From: Ichthyophis bannanicus
Lineage: Eukaryota > Chordata > Amphibia > Gymnophiona > Ichthyophiidae
Direction: 5' to 3'
Assembly: GCA_033557465.1 (NCBI GenBank)
Contig: CM066036.1
Coordinates: 588,773,574 to 588,837,573, forward strand
DNA: 64,000 nucleotides
Shown: piece after piece, positions 21,630-31,380 of the stretch
Numbering within the stretch: the stretch's first letter is position 1
How the letters are laid out: each line of letters begins with the position of its first letter
The notes under the pieces: generated by a model
Seen by the model: the letters and a program-made list of their open reading frames with translations, nothing else
What the model was told of the DNA's origin: nothing
Databases searched by the model: none
Translations under genes and position numbers: made by a program

Positions 21630-21811
21630 GAGGAGAGCTGGTCAGGAAGGCGGGAAGGCAGCGCGCATGTGCAGTGGGAGGCCCCAAAAGCTTCCTTCTG
21701 GGAAGCTGGGGAGCTTTCCCGCTCAGGCTCCGTCGGTTCCGATGTACCCATATGTGAGGACTAATTCCTGCTGTTCCCAGAGATCACCTGTTACAGGTAA
21801 GTAACTGTGCT
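21630..21811 (+). repeat. DIRS right inverted terminal repeat and 27-bp right-end extension
   Basis: Positions 21630-21784 pair with the left ITR. Positions 21785-21811 (cacctgttacaggtaag...) are found only at this end and in the ICR. The extension contains a consensus splice-donor word CAG|GTAAGT at 21794-21802. Confidence 0.9.
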
Positions 21812-22262
21812 AACCTGTAGAACCTACGTCCCAAAAAAATAAAAAATACCAATGACTTACTGACTTTCCGAAAGTTACTAAAGACACACTTGTTCACCAA
21901 ACACTTCGGTCCCACAAAATAACCCCCCCCCCAACCTCCATCCCCTTTTCCCCCATTATATAAACATATGCCCTGCTGTACATAACCCCAAATCTGGACA
22001 TCTGCCAAACTCCAGCATGTAAAGAAAGAAAAAGAAAATTTCGCACACACCCTACCCCAACAGAGCTTAAATTCAACAATTGTCAAGTCTAACGTAAAAA
22101 ATGTAAATATGTTACTACAACTACATATAAGCTTGTACTGCTCTATGTAAATAAGTTCAGACATTTCTATGTATCAATGCACCACCTTTGTTTAAATTAC
22201 ACTGCTTTGACCTGCAGAAAAGAGGTATAGAAAAACAGTTAAATAAATCAAATTAAATAAAT
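21812..22262 (+). pseudogene. L2 LINE, C-terminal end and 3' tail (right part of the split copy)
   Basis: The frame continues from 16198 with NDLLTFRKLLKTHLFTKHF (about 21850-21900), the standard L2 C-terminus. A 3' UTR follows with a C-run near 21921-21932, then a tail ending gaggtatagaaaaacag and (aaataaat)n. Confidence 0.75.
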
Positions 22263-22805
22263 AAATGCAGTACACATGCAAATACAAATGTTATTTTAGA
22301 AAGGGGCTCTTTTGAGCATGGGGATATTAAGGTGTCCTCTCGATGTCCAGGTGGCATGGTTAGTATAGGGAGAGGGGGTGGTATGGGTGGGCCTACAATA
22401 TATATGTGGATACCCCATTTTACAAGCGGAATCCACGTCTCAGGAAAAAATTATAGACGCTGGCATCTACAGATGCCTAAGGCATAAATAAGTGCTTGTT
22501 TGAGGAGGCAGCTGTCAAAGCATGTACTGCTTCCCAATCACCCCCTGACGTTACTTTTCCCCCACCCAACCCTCAAAGCATCCAATTCTGTTCCCAATCC
22601 TCTCCAACAGCTGATCTCTCCCTTAACTAATCTGATAACCACACTGACCTCCCAAAGCACTGGATCCCTCCAGGCACATTCCCTTAGCAAGAAGTCCTCC
22701 CACTTAGTCTCCTAATAACAATGAACCTTCCTGAGGACATTCTAGCAGATCTGCCTCACCCCACTCCACACCCCTAATTCATGTTCCTGGCCTTATTGGG
22801 TCCCT
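22263..22805. other. Unassigned interval with a possible decayed MITE
   Basis: Positions 22285-22500 share words (attttagaaaggggct, ggcctac..., ggattccac-like, ccccat) with 44800-45025 and more weakly with 26200-26420. This suggests a common old non-autonomous family whose ends I could not define. Confidence 0.4.
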
Positions 22806-23340
22806 GGTATTTATTTTATTTATTTAACAGGCTTTATATACTGTTTATCATTTCAATCAAAGTGGTTTACATTGAAACTTAAACTTGGTAAAATGGAGTG
22901 GAGGAGTGGCCTAGTGGTTGGGGCAAGGTACTTCAGGCCAGAAGGTCGGGGGTTCAAATCCCACTAGAGGACAGCAACCTTGGGCCGGAAGGACTGGGGT
23001 GTCTAGTCCCACAGGTGCTCCTTGTGGTCTTGGGCAAGCCACTTAACCCTCCATTGCCCATGTTCCTTATAAATAGTTATCTCCAAGTTATAATGCCCTG
23101 TTCAATGTAATTTCAGTTTGTTCAATATAAACCACACTGATGCAGAATAGCACGGTATATAAGAGAATATAAATAAATTAAACAGGGACATTGATAACTT
23201 GGATTTTTCTGAGGCAATGGAGTGTTAAGTGACTTGCCCAAGGCCACAAGGAGTGCTAGTGGGAATCAAACCCTGGTCTCTGGGGGCACCAAGCCAGTGT
23301 TCTTAACCATTAGGCTACTCCTCCACTCTATCTATCTAGT
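22806..23340 (-). mobile_element. tRNA-type CORE-like SINE with L2 tail (minus), split by a second SINE
   Basis: The tail lies at 22806-22892 (tatttatttaac ... aaagtggtttacatt) and the head and core at 23190-23340. Reverse complemented, the latter has a pol III box-A-like tagcctaatggtt and box-B-like gggtttgattccc, followed by the core word gggcaagtcacttaac. The middle is interrupted by the plus-strand SINE at 22893-23185. Sharing of an L2-like 3' end means L2 machinery probably mobilised it, as for MIR; that is inference. Confidence 0.65.
22893..23185 (+). mobile_element. tRNA-type CORE-like SINE (plus), complete
   Basis: The head contains gtggcctagtggtt (box A-like) and ggggttcaaatccc (box B-like, about 22949). 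It is followed by the core word gggcaagccacttaaccct (about 23031-23050) and an L2-like end, cggtatataagagaatataaataaatta. This is a pol III-type SINE with no coding content. Confidence 0.7.
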
Positions 23341-24025
23341 ATCTAGTGGGAGTAGGAGTGATCCCATGTCATTCCTGTTTTTACAGCCTGGGTTTCAAAA
23401 TGGTGCCTATGGTCCCTAGCAGTAATCTTGAGATACTATCACTAGGGGTCACTACCATGAGATCACCACCAAGGGGAATGAGTGCCATTTTGGAACCTGG
23501 GGCCTTAAGAGCCGAAGTGACTGGAGATCGTTCCTGCTCCCAGTAGACATCAGGGATTCTGGTAAAGCCAGAGAAGGAGGTCATGGCTGGGGGGTGGAAG
23601 GATCTGCCAGGAGGGACCTGAGAGATGGAATTCATGGTTGGGGGGGGGGGGGGAGAGCTTTTAGATGCTTTAGGGGAGGGAATTTACTTGCTCCCCCAAA
23701 GCATCAGTACCCTGTGACTCATTCTGACCATGGGGGATTGTCCGGACAAGGGCCACATCACTGCAGCCTTCTGCATATCATGCTGCTTCCCAACAGACAC
23801 CAACCACTGTGGCACACCTAATTATGGTTTATATACTGTAATCTATATGGTCCAATATTTGCTGGCAGGCTGACCTTATAGTTTTAAACAGATAACTTGT
23901 TTGTTTAAAATTTATATGTATTGTATATTCATCAGTGGTAAACAGATAAGGGCCACCCATCAATATATGTGTATAACTTTTAAACAGACAACATATCCTT
24001 TAAAGTTATGTCTGCTCTTTAGTAT
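23341..24025. other. Unassigned interval
   Basis: Contains a G-run at about 23640-23652. Open frames are not domain-bearing and no repeat was recognised. Confidence 0.35.
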
Positions 24026-24110
24026 TTATTTATTTATTTAACATTTTTCTATACCGCACTATTTAACATCAGCGCGGTTCACAAATAACACAAATGTCCA
24101 GTGTGGGGGG
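24026..24110 (-). mobile_element. L2-type 3' tail fragment (minus)
   Basis: The tatttatttatttaacatttttctataccgc...gcgcggttcac layout is the inverted L2/SINE 3' end. How far the fragment extends beyond 24110 is unclear. Confidence 0.5.
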
Positions 24111-24299
24111 TCTACATTGGACTTACAGTAGAACAAGGAATTTAAACTTGGTGAACAAGTAAAACTATATACATAACTTCTCAATATATCTATGCACAGT
24201 ATTTACAGGTCGCTGGGATGTGTATGTAGTCACCATTTGGGGATATAAGTCTAATGGAGAAGGACTGTTTCATTGTTCCCTATATAACTAGAAATTCTG

Positions 24300-27200
24300 C
24301 CTCTAGCCCACTCCAAATTCCACCCCAATTGGCATGCAGAAATCCTGGCTATTCGGCAACTTGAACAACCAGAATTTAAGCATTCTGCGGCCTGACAAAT
24401 TTTAAAACAACAACCCTATTATGAAGTCGGTACCCACTGTCAATTACATAAGTGGCTTTATCAGCCTCATGGATATTGGAATCCATATATATAACAGATA
24501 CATATGAAGCAGTCCAAGCCATTTGGAAACTTAGATGCACAGTTTCAGAGAATTTAGTATAAAATTTGTTTTTGACAGCTATAAATAATAGGCTAAAATC
24601 AAACCGCTGGTCTTTTTTTGTACTCTATCATAAGCATGACTGTTCAAATTACAGGAAAAAGCCTTTAAACTCTCCCCATTCCTCAGCACCATAAGATGGA
24701 ACAGAGCTGCACATCTGTAAATAAATGCGTCATTAGGTTCTCATCAATTTTTAAGCTTCGCTTGATGTATGGCTAAAATAATCCCACCAGGATTACTAAA
24801 GAAGTGCTTGGTTCCAACCATAGCACTGAATGGAAAAAAAATCATTTTGGAAGCGTTATAAGGGTTATTACTGTCCAGAAAATTGAAGAAACTACTGCCA
24901 TTTGAATAAATTGGCTACCAGTTTGCACATTATCAGAGGAGCTGTGGACATATTAAAGAAACACAGTAAAACAACTAATGATGCACTTGAGCAGTAACAG
25001 GTTGTCATTAGAGCAGCATCTGCTCTCATCAGAGTTAATTATTCAGTTGCTTTGTTTTCCAAGTAGGTGTCTGGTAAAATTTAGCAGAATCTTAATTAAA
25101 ACACATTTTCAAACTCCTTGGTTGCTCATCTCATCTGAAGAAATCAGGACAGTTTCCACCATAAACATCAAGCTTCAGTTGAGCCATCAAACGGAAGACG
25201 GAACACAGTCAGTGGAAGTTTTCGACATTAACCATTGGAATGCTAATCACCCACAGATACTTTGTTCTATCTTGAGAAAATTTGTGCTGTGAATATACTC
25301 AGAGTAGGTAATAAGCTATTCTAACGATTTGTTGCAACTGCCGTAATGCCTAACACGTGGTGACCTTGACAACTATTCTCAACAGCGACAACCGGTCAAT
25401 AAGTAGGAAAACATTCTAAATAAATTTATATATTGTACAGCTTTACTTTTCAGTGATTTTAAAGGCAGGAAGCCTATCTTTGCTCTTTGAAAAATGTGGC
25501 ATTTCACCGGCCTCTTGCTTGCAGCACATCACGATCCTGGAGCTTTTGAAGTCCGTGCCCACTCAGAGGAGTTGGCATGCTGGGTCCTAAAGAAGACTCA
25601 TTATGGTTATTCATTATGCTCTCATAATTGGCATTTAATGGAAGAACAAAATGGTAAATGTATGCAAATACAGTATTTGATAATGTAAGAGAAACTCAGA
25701 GTATTCCAGCATCTAGACACTGCCTTCCTTAACTGATTTAGAATAATTTGCATTTGTGGGGTAGTGTATGTTGTGCTCCTTCTAGTGCTATGTAGACTTG
25801 TGGTGCAATTATGTTATGTTAACACATATACTTTGACTAAAAATGTGACCCAAAGTGTTTTACAGCAAACCAAATAGTCTGAATTAAAAAGGGGATATAA
25901 AGGTGTGAATGGAAAGTCATGCTGCAGCTCTACGTATTTCTTCAAAGGAAGATGATTGGAGATTAAGTTGCCATGGTTCTGATTTGTTGAACTTTTATTT
26001 TATCACTTCATGACAGGGCAATTGTCATAGTGGATTTTCTAATGCTGTGGATCGCTATGTCTTATAGTATAGCAATGTGTGTAGTGTTGCTACTTTTGTT
26101 AGGTTGGATAACAATATAACAATGATATATGCAAGAGCTTGGGTATTTCAGAGTGGGTGCAGGTCACTACAAATGCAAGCTTTAAGAGAAGATTAAGGTC
26201 CTTTTTGAGAAGCATCTTCACCTGTAAGTAGCTGCATTTGTACCGCTGGACTGGCTACACATGCAAATGGCGATTTTTAGAAAGCAGCTATTTACATCCA
26301 GAAATCTACGCCACATCCAGATTTCAAGGGGGTGTGGTTTGGGCGGGACAAAAAACTAGATGTACATTCCTTGGACTTCATCCTTTACACTTGCCTTGAG
26401 GCATACACAAGTGCCAGCTTGAAGGGACAGGGGTAAAGGCTAATACTACCACTACACATCAGCACAGAAACATCAAGAAGTTCACCCCCATTCATATATC
26501 CCTGACATCAAGCCCACCACCCCCAGTTCTATCTCTGGATTGTCAATGCTGCTCTTATTTCACAGCTTGATGCCTAGGAATAGTACCGCAAGATTAGAAC
26601 TAAGGGTCAAGGGTGCCATTTTGAGACTGAAGCCATAATGAGCAAAAGCAACTGAGGATTGCTTCTGTTTCCCCTAGACTATCATAGATCCCTAGTAAGA
26701 GCCAGGATTGAGGGCTGATTGAGGTCTTGATGTGTGGGAAGGGGGTATGATGGAAGGGTCTTGACAATGGGAGATGATGGCATCATTAGTCATGAGATTA
26801 GGAAGAAGTGAGACTGGATAGTCTGTTTTGTCTGCTTGTCCAAAAGCTTTAACATAATTGGTGACATTACTCCTGCTTCTTTGTTGTCGTTGCCTAAAGC
26901 GGTTGTGCTGTGTCTGGCCGAGCAGAAAGGCAATTTTGCTGGCTTAATAGGCTATGATGGATTAAAATATAAATGAAAACAAATGATTTTCAGATCATGT
27001 GGTCATTCAGTTTGCTTAAAGGAGCTGAACTGAAAATGCCCTAATTCATTAGTTTTAAATATAAATGCATATCCCTGATAAGAACAATGTATGGGGATTT
27101 CCAATCTAAAATATAAGCACTATACATTTTCTATTCAAGGAAATGCATATTAGTGATACTGAGAGTGCATTAAGTGTGGGTTGGAAATGGACACCTTTTA

Positions 27201-27319
27201 AATCTACCCTGGTAAAACAGATGTTCCATGAGATCTCTGGACATATTGGATCTTATAAATATAAAACAGGAAAGAAACATTTCGCTGTATCTAATCCATT
27301 GCCCCTTTTTCATTTCTTC
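24300..27319. other. Longest repeat-poor stretch; no gene recognised
   Basis: I see no recognisable element over most of this interval and no frame with a known domain. Open frames of 104 codons (24978-25292) and 64 codons (25494-25688) lack homology I can name. The block 24930-25310 is AT-rich with homeodomain-like words (cttaattaaaac) and is flagged as possible conserved non-coding DNA. A weak MITE-like segment lies at about 26200-26420. Confidence 0.4.
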
Positions 27320-27327
27320 ATCTAGCC

Positions 27328-27521
27328 CAGTGGTTCTCAACCCAGTCTTCTGGGACCCTCAGGTCAGTCAGGTTTTCAGGATATCCAAAATGAATATGCA
27401 TAAGATGGATCTACATACAATGGAAGCAGTGCATGCGGATCTATCTCATGTATATTCATTTTGGATATCCTGAAAACCTGACTGGTCTGAGGGTCCCAGA
27501 GGACTGGGTTGAGAACCACTG
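27328..27521. mobile_element. hAT-type MITE with long terminal inverted repeats
   Basis: The termini cagtggttctcaacc and ggttgagaaccactg are exact inverse partners and match the hAT/Charlie-style terminus. Arms of about 75-80 bp pair almost throughout (gtcaggttttcaggatatcc / ggatatcctgaaaacctgac), leaving a loop around atgcat words. The flanks atctagcc and attagcct are only roughly similar, so the 8-bp duplication is uncertain. A related copy is nested in both large Harbinger-type elements. Confidence 0.85.
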
Positions 27522-28688
27522 ATTAGCCTTTGCTGATATATAGAACTGCATCAAAATGACCCAGAATGAGGCAATGTAGAAAGCAAGTGTATTCCGTTGT
27601 ATCTAAACTTAAAATATAAAAAAAAAAATACTAAAATCCAGAATTGTCACCAGATCAGCAAATGAATCAAAAGAAGAAGACAGACAAGGCAATCAAAATC
27701 CCAGGAGAAACACATCCATAATAAGTGTGTCATAAAGGTTGTGCCATCTCTTCTCCCGGACACTCCTCTGCCACAGTGCCTTTCCCCGTGCAGGACTGCT
27801 ATCTGCTGGGCCACCGAACCTTCCTGTCTCTCATTCCTGCCCTCTAGTCTCTTTCACTTGCAGCCTGTATGTAGCGCTGAGTGTTGCACATAGGATGCAC
27901 ATGCCAGCCCTGAGCTGACAAACATAATCCAAACAAATAACTGCCTATTATTTATAGTGAAATCTCTTTATCTATATCCATTATCTCTTACATACAGAAA
28001 TATATATAAAAAATGAACCCTATATTCAGTAGCACTTAATCCAATTAGCAGCACACTACCTCTGCTCTCCCCTCTTCAGTACTTATATGCTGCTTCAATG
28101 AGATGGTGGGCCACTGGGCACAGGTCAAGCGCTGCCTCATTCCACCTCCCCCTTGAGCATGGGTCTGTACCACAAGGCCTGCCGTCATGCTGAAGTGGCA
28201 TGAAAGTGCTGCTCTCCTGCCACATGGGAGCCGTGCTGCCTCTCCAAAGTCTGCCCTGTATCCAGATAACTTAGGAGAGCAAAAAAACCATCCGACGGGT
28301 ATCTGTATAGCCTATAGGAATACACCAAATATTGCCACTTTATAGATAGTGCTATTGCTGGTCGCAAGCGCTAGTCACTATCCATACCAGAGCTGACTAT
28401 TTGGATTATTTTTGGCCACAGCAGCTGGAATTTAAAAGAAAAACTTACCACAGCAGCCGGATGTTGACCCATATATTTATAGTTCTGGTCCTTTGGATCC
28501 TGATGATCCTCCCATTCTTTTTCCCATACTGTAGTCCCTGGTTTTGTGATCTTCATCTTGATTAGATTGTAAACTCTGAAGAGCAGGGACTATTTCTTAC
28601 ATCTATATGTACAGTGCTGTGTATGTCTTGTAGCGCTTTAAAAATTATAAGTAGTGCCTAGTCAAAATAATAACTTTTAATTATTTTT
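27522..28688. other. Unassigned interval with a short repeat tail at 28557-28660
   Basis: Positions 28557-28660 (tagattgtaaactc...gagcagggact...tgtagcgctttaaaaat) resemble the common vertebrate SINE/LINE 3' end of this style. No coding feature was recognised elsewhere. Confidence 0.4.
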
Positions 28689-28706
28689 CTCAGCACACAT
28701 TTTTTT

Positions 28707-30319
28707 AAAATTTTATATTTATTCAGATTTAATGAGTAATACATCCAAGTATTCACATTGAATGAAAAGGGAATGATCTGTTAAGTAAGGAAACAAATCA
28801 TGAAACAACAAGAACCAGTTACATATTAGTCCACAAGTAAAGAAATATGGAGGTAGTACCAGGGAACCAAAAAACAAGGAAAGTTAAGGCACCACATGGC
28901 CCTAAACTACCTAATAAGAACTAAATTACAAGGCAGGCAGAGACTTAAGCATCAGTCGAATGAGACAGCACAATAACTTCAACCGAAACATCCTCTCTAG
29001 CTACTAAGAACTCCAAACGTTGTCTAGGCTCAAAGCACAGAAACATTTTCTCTTTATATGATACACAACATCTAACAGGAAATGTTAGTTGAAAAGTTGC
29101 CCCCGAGGCCAAAACCCTTGGTCGAAGGGCCAAAAAGTCCTTCCTTCTCAACTGTCAAGCACGAGACACACTTGAGAATCCTCACTTGAGAGCCCAAAAA
29201 ACCTCATTGAAGTTCTTAAAGTATAACCTAAGAATAAAAAATGTATCCGACTCCAGAGCAAGGGTGACAAGGAGGGTAGATCTTTCCATGATAACCTCCA
29301 AGGAGTTTTCCAAAAACCCCGTGAGGTTTCCTACCCCAGGGGACACAGGAGGAGCAGCAGTAACATGGTCCCCTGGGCCCAGAGTCAAATACTGAGCTCT
29401 AGTCAAGGGTGGAAAGTGCTCCTAGGGAATCTTTAGACTTTCCCAAAAGTATTTTCTCACCATCTCCACAGGTGACAACATTGGAGACCTAGGAAAATTC
29501 AGGCAACGAAGATTACATCGTCGAGCCTGATTTTCCAGATATTCGATTTTCCTAGTGAACCCAGTTCTGTCTTTAATCTGGGCAGCAACCAAGTCCCAAA
29601 GCTGCCCAACATCCTGCTCCATCCTGAAAATTCTCCCCACCTGCTCCTCTTGACCACTAGAGAGATTGACACACACATTTTTCACTCCTAAAAGCTCAGT
29701 ATTTACAAACCCCATCGAATAAGTCAGGGAGGTGTTCAGAGTTGCCAAACCGTCCCACAGCGCATCTATTATAATCACTGCTGGTCTCACCAAATTATAG
29801 ACACCAGAAGGCACCTCCTCTCAGGACTGTGCAGCTGTAGCCTCCACCTCCGATGATTCAGATCCCACCCCTACTCCTTGCTGTACCGTAGCATCAAGAG
29901 AGAGAGCTAATACCGCTGGAGTGCCCCCTTCACCTTCCTTAAATGGTGTGCTCATCGGCAGGCCAGAGGGAAGCACTACTCCAGCCAACTAAATGCTTCC
30001 GGTTTGCTTTTGTGGGGGGGGGGGTGTCTGCTGGTCAGGAGAAAGCCAGACACTTGATGCGCTCAGGGTTGATACATCTTCTGCTGGCCCCATTGAAGAT
30101 ACCGCTCTGGCACCCACTGCAAAGCCACATGCATCCAAAGTTCGCTGACCAGAAGTGCTCAGCAGGACTGGTCCTGGGGGTAAGCCAGCCTGCTTTCGCT
30201 TGTTCTGTCCCATACTACAAAACAGTAAGAACAGCGCCCTGGAAACTAGGAACAAGGGAAACGCAGCCTCACAGTGCCGCATCTCCTGCCACCATCTTGT
30301 TTCTCCACTCCAGATCTTC
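28707..30319 (-). mobile_element. L1-derived element carrying ORF1 only (HAL1-like)
   Basis: It is bounded by the direct duplication ctcagcacacatttttt (about 28689-28706 and 30320-30336). The 5' end (right side) has an L1-style leader with caagatggtggc, then ORF1, then about 235 bases of 3' UTR and a short A-rich end. ORF2 is entirely absent although both target duplications are intact. The insertion was therefore copied from an RNA that already lacked ORF2. HAL1 elements of mammals have this layout; the relation here is inferred. Confidence 0.75.
28945..30212 (-). pseudogene. L1-type ORF1 of the HAL1-like element, frameshifted
   Basis: ORF1 protein of L1 is an RNA-binding trimer with nucleic-acid chaperone activity. 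Here translation starts with MGQNKRKQAG (about 30212). It runs through a Ser/Pro-rich N-terminus and a coiled-coil region (about 29814-29520, ending KIEYLENQARRCNLRCL, the usual entry to the RRM-like domain). It then continues through VTLALESDTFFILRLYFKN to a C-terminal part (RRKDFLALRPRVLASGATF) and stops at about 28945. At least two frameshifts separate the pieces (near 29990-29815 and 29420-29150). No endonuclease or RT sequence follows. Confidence 0.72.
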
Positions 30320-30336
30320 CTCAGCACACATTTTTT

Positions 30337-31365
30337 AAGGAATTTTTCTTTTTTAATGCTTAAAGGAAAAAAAATCATACTTTTATGCTTTCCAAAATAT
30401 TCAAATACAATAAGAAAATGTCCAACCAAATTCAAATAACTGGATAGATAGAAGTACTTATTATCAGTCTTCAAACATGATTTCACAGTAATACATAGCT
30501 TGCACTGAAGGAATACATCAAAATCATCAAAAGTTTGAAAGCCATTATCAAAGTCTCCCAGCTCCCAGTGCAGAAAACAATAAGAGCGTGATTCCATAAT
30601 GTGCATGTCCAGGCTATGGACACATCTAAATGAAAAATAGGCCCCGTTTTGATCCTAATTCCTCATGCGCAGGTCCAGAATAGGGGACAGAGACGTGTTT
30701 GGTGTGGCATGCCCAAACCCCGGGTATACGTAGCAAGTAGTGTGGATGTCCCTGTCCTCAGCAAATTCCAAAAAGAAGTATGGCTCCGCTGCTGCCCGTC
30801 TCCATGTAGTCATGCCTTTTCCATTAAAATGTGAATCCCTGAAGCTGCTCCTCACACTAACAGTGTGGTACCCATGCTAACATGAAAATAGATGAGAAAG
30901 ATGTGTTGATGCAAAACAGACCATATTAGCTAGTCCTTTACATGACCAGGACACTACAAGGTGATCTCATTTTAGTTGTGCTTGCATTCTGAATTTGTAA
31001 CAGCTATTCATCTTTATGAGACACGTTGCAGAGCAGAACAGAAAGGTTACTAAGTCCTGGCCTTATTCCACGTTTCTACTGGTATAACGTGGACGTCCGC
31101 AGGACACATGCAGAACATACATGGGCCTTTCCTGAATATACATTGCATGTCTCCAGTGCTGACCAGACCCCCATTCTGCCCCCTCCCACCCATGTTCTGA
31201 GATTTCCATGCTAGTGCCATGTATATGGAGGGCCATGGGTGTATCAGAATACGACTGTAAACATTTTCGCTAGAAAAACCTTTATGCTGCACGTTTAAGG
31301 GCTTATTCCTGTTCTGGAATGGCCCCCTAAGTGAATAGGAATAGAAATAGAAATTCAGCATTCCT
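30337..31365. other. Unassigned interval
   Basis: No gene or repeat was recognised. It ends in a (gt)n run at about 31366-31380, adjacent to the CR1 3' end. Confidence 0.35.
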
Positions 31366-31380
31366 GTGTGTGTGTGTGTG

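Larger units (their letters stand above)
16199..21811 (+). mobile_element. Full-length DIRS-type tyrosine-recombinase retrotransposon
   Basis: The element is 5.6 kb, with inverted termini, an internal complementary region that joins copies of both ends, three overlapping long open frames (gag-like, RT/RNaseH/methylase-like, tyrosine recombinase) and no target duplication. This architecture defines DIRS elements, which replicate through a circular intermediate and integrate with a tyrosine recombinase instead of a DDE integrase. The element lies within an L2 LINE whose frame can be followed from one flank to the other. The lack of stops in the ORFs implies a young copy. Confidence 0.95.

Noticed and set aside
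16199..21811. Reading the 5.6-kb element as a gypsy or retroviral provirus
   Set aside because: The termini are inverted, not direct; there is a tyrosine recombinase in place of an integrase and an internal complementary region, and there is no target duplication.
22898..22960. Possible tRNA gene (box A and box B present)
   Set aside because: The same segment recurs with a CORE-like body and L2 tail at several places, so it is a SINE head; no full cloverleaf is apparent.
25494..25688. 64-codon frame starting MWHFTGLLLAAHH that could be a host exon
   Set aside because: No domain, no clear splice sites and no homology that I can name; kept only within the unassigned interval.
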